48,809 nucleotides of DNA from Bacteroidota bacterium (GTDB lineage Bacteria > Bacteroidota > Bacteroidia > JABEUT01): assembly GCA_013288205.1 (NCBI GenBank), contig JABDCH010000006.1:1-48809 (forward strand). Direction: 5' to 3'. Shown piece by piece: positions 48,667-48,809 of this stretch (the stretch's first letter is position 1; every line of letters starts with the position of its first letter). The translations under genes were made by a program, and so were the position numbers. The notes under the pieces are model-generated. The model was not told the origin of the DNA. It did not search any database and was given only the letters and a program-made list of their open reading frames with translations.

Positions 48667-48701
48667 ATCCAACTAGCCAGGCTTGATTTGTTTGCGTTAT
48701 G

Positions 48702-48709
48702 CAAAGTTA
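48702..48709 (-). promoter_or_regulatory. Promoter -7 box for the bifunctional nuclease gene
   Basis: TAACTTTG on the minus strand, exact TAnnTTTG, 35 nt before the ATG at 48666, and 13 nt past the etfA stop. Confidence 0.5.
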
Positions 48710-48722
48710 CCAATTTTAAATA

Positions 48723-48809
48723 TTAATGAGATGATTTTAATTGCTTCGCCGCCTCAATAAGTTTAGGCACTACCTGGAATGCATCGCCCACAATTCCATA
48801 ATCCGCTAT
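48723..48809 (-). CDS. etfA: Electron transfer flavoprotein alpha subunit, C-terminal end (partial)
   Basis: The last 28 codons before TAA at 48723 read IADYGIVGDAFQVVPKLIEA and on to KSSH. The ADYGIVGD..EVVP-type ending is the well-known C-terminus of EtfA, which holds FAD and moves electrons from acyl-CoA dehydrogenases towards the quinone pool. The rest of the gene lies beyond the right edge of the window. It is upstream of, and read in the same direction as, the bifunctional nuclease gene, an order I have seen in other Bacteroidota. Confidence 0.85.
   Translation of the reverse strand: MADYGIVGDAFQVVPKLIEAAKQLKSSH

Noticed and set aside
1-48809. tRNA, rRNA, insertion sequences or prophage genes
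   Set aside because: I saw no cloverleaf, rRNA segment, transposase, integrase or phage structural gene in any gap or frame; a tRNA scan would be needed to exclude a missed tRNA.

Overview
The window is a 48.8-kb stretch of a Bacteroidota chromosome, most likely from the Chitinophagaceae/Sphingobacteriia side. Direct signs are a type IX secretion (T9SS) sorting domain, a TonB with a long proline-rich linker, and many secreted or lipoprotein products. Bacteroidota-type promoter boxes (TAnnTTTG, some with an upstream TTG) stand in front of at least 19 genes. DUF3098, DUF3089, DUF3108 and CADD-family genes and the coiled-coil/zapA/rny gene order also fit. There is no phage, insertion sequence, CRISPR array, rRNA or tRNA that I can see. 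Both ends cut genes: the 3' part of a membrane-anchored VWA-type protein on the left, and the last 28 codons of etfA on the right.

Layout. 0-8 kb: a sugar kinase (ROK), then a leftward envelope block (surA-like chaperone, a bifunctional folate enzyme ftcD, mltG, a DinB-fold protein, a small secreted protein, a sulfatase-modifying-fold protein). 8-13 kb: a ZIP metal transporter, a LolA-like periplasmic protein and a 1018-residue Asp-box propeller protein. 12.6-21 kb, leftward: CAP-domain protein, TonB, RNase Y/ZapA/coiled-coil cluster, Kup potassium transporter, old yellow enzyme, and homoserine dehydrogenase under a SAM-I riboswitch with its own terminator. 21.5-25.7 kb, rightward: a tight four-gene surface-polysaccharide operon. 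25.7-34.3 kb: an APC permease, an unrecognised protein preceded by a hidden 36-codon membrane ORF, DUF3108, panB, a MORN-type lipoprotein, a repeat-rich intergenic stretch holding a 43-codon membrane ORF, gcvP and an RsuA/RluB-type pseudouridine synthase. 34.4-38.7 kb: a leftward AT-rich operon of a T9SS cargo protein, a PIG-V-like mannosyltransferase and a GT39-like glycosyltransferase. 38.9-42.7 kb: truA-pyrD-ispE-waaA. 42.7-48.8 kb: an outer-membrane barrel candidate, fabD, DUF3089, a CADD-type diiron protein with DUF3098, a beta-helix lipoprotein, a bifunctional nuclease and etfA.

Most of the window is housekeeping and envelope biogenesis. The points I rate highest are: the CADD-like gene, whose residue spacing matches the enzyme that makes p-aminobenzoate from its own tyrosine; two unlisted small membrane-protein genes each placed just behind a good promoter box; two or three probably leaderless mRNAs; the translationally coupled T9SS-cargo/mannosyltransferase operon; the 20-bp perfect palindrome in front of the polysaccharide operon; and a family of dispersed intergenic hairpins. 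The promoter boxes also correct several start codons. All assignments come from reading the sequence; no database search was run.
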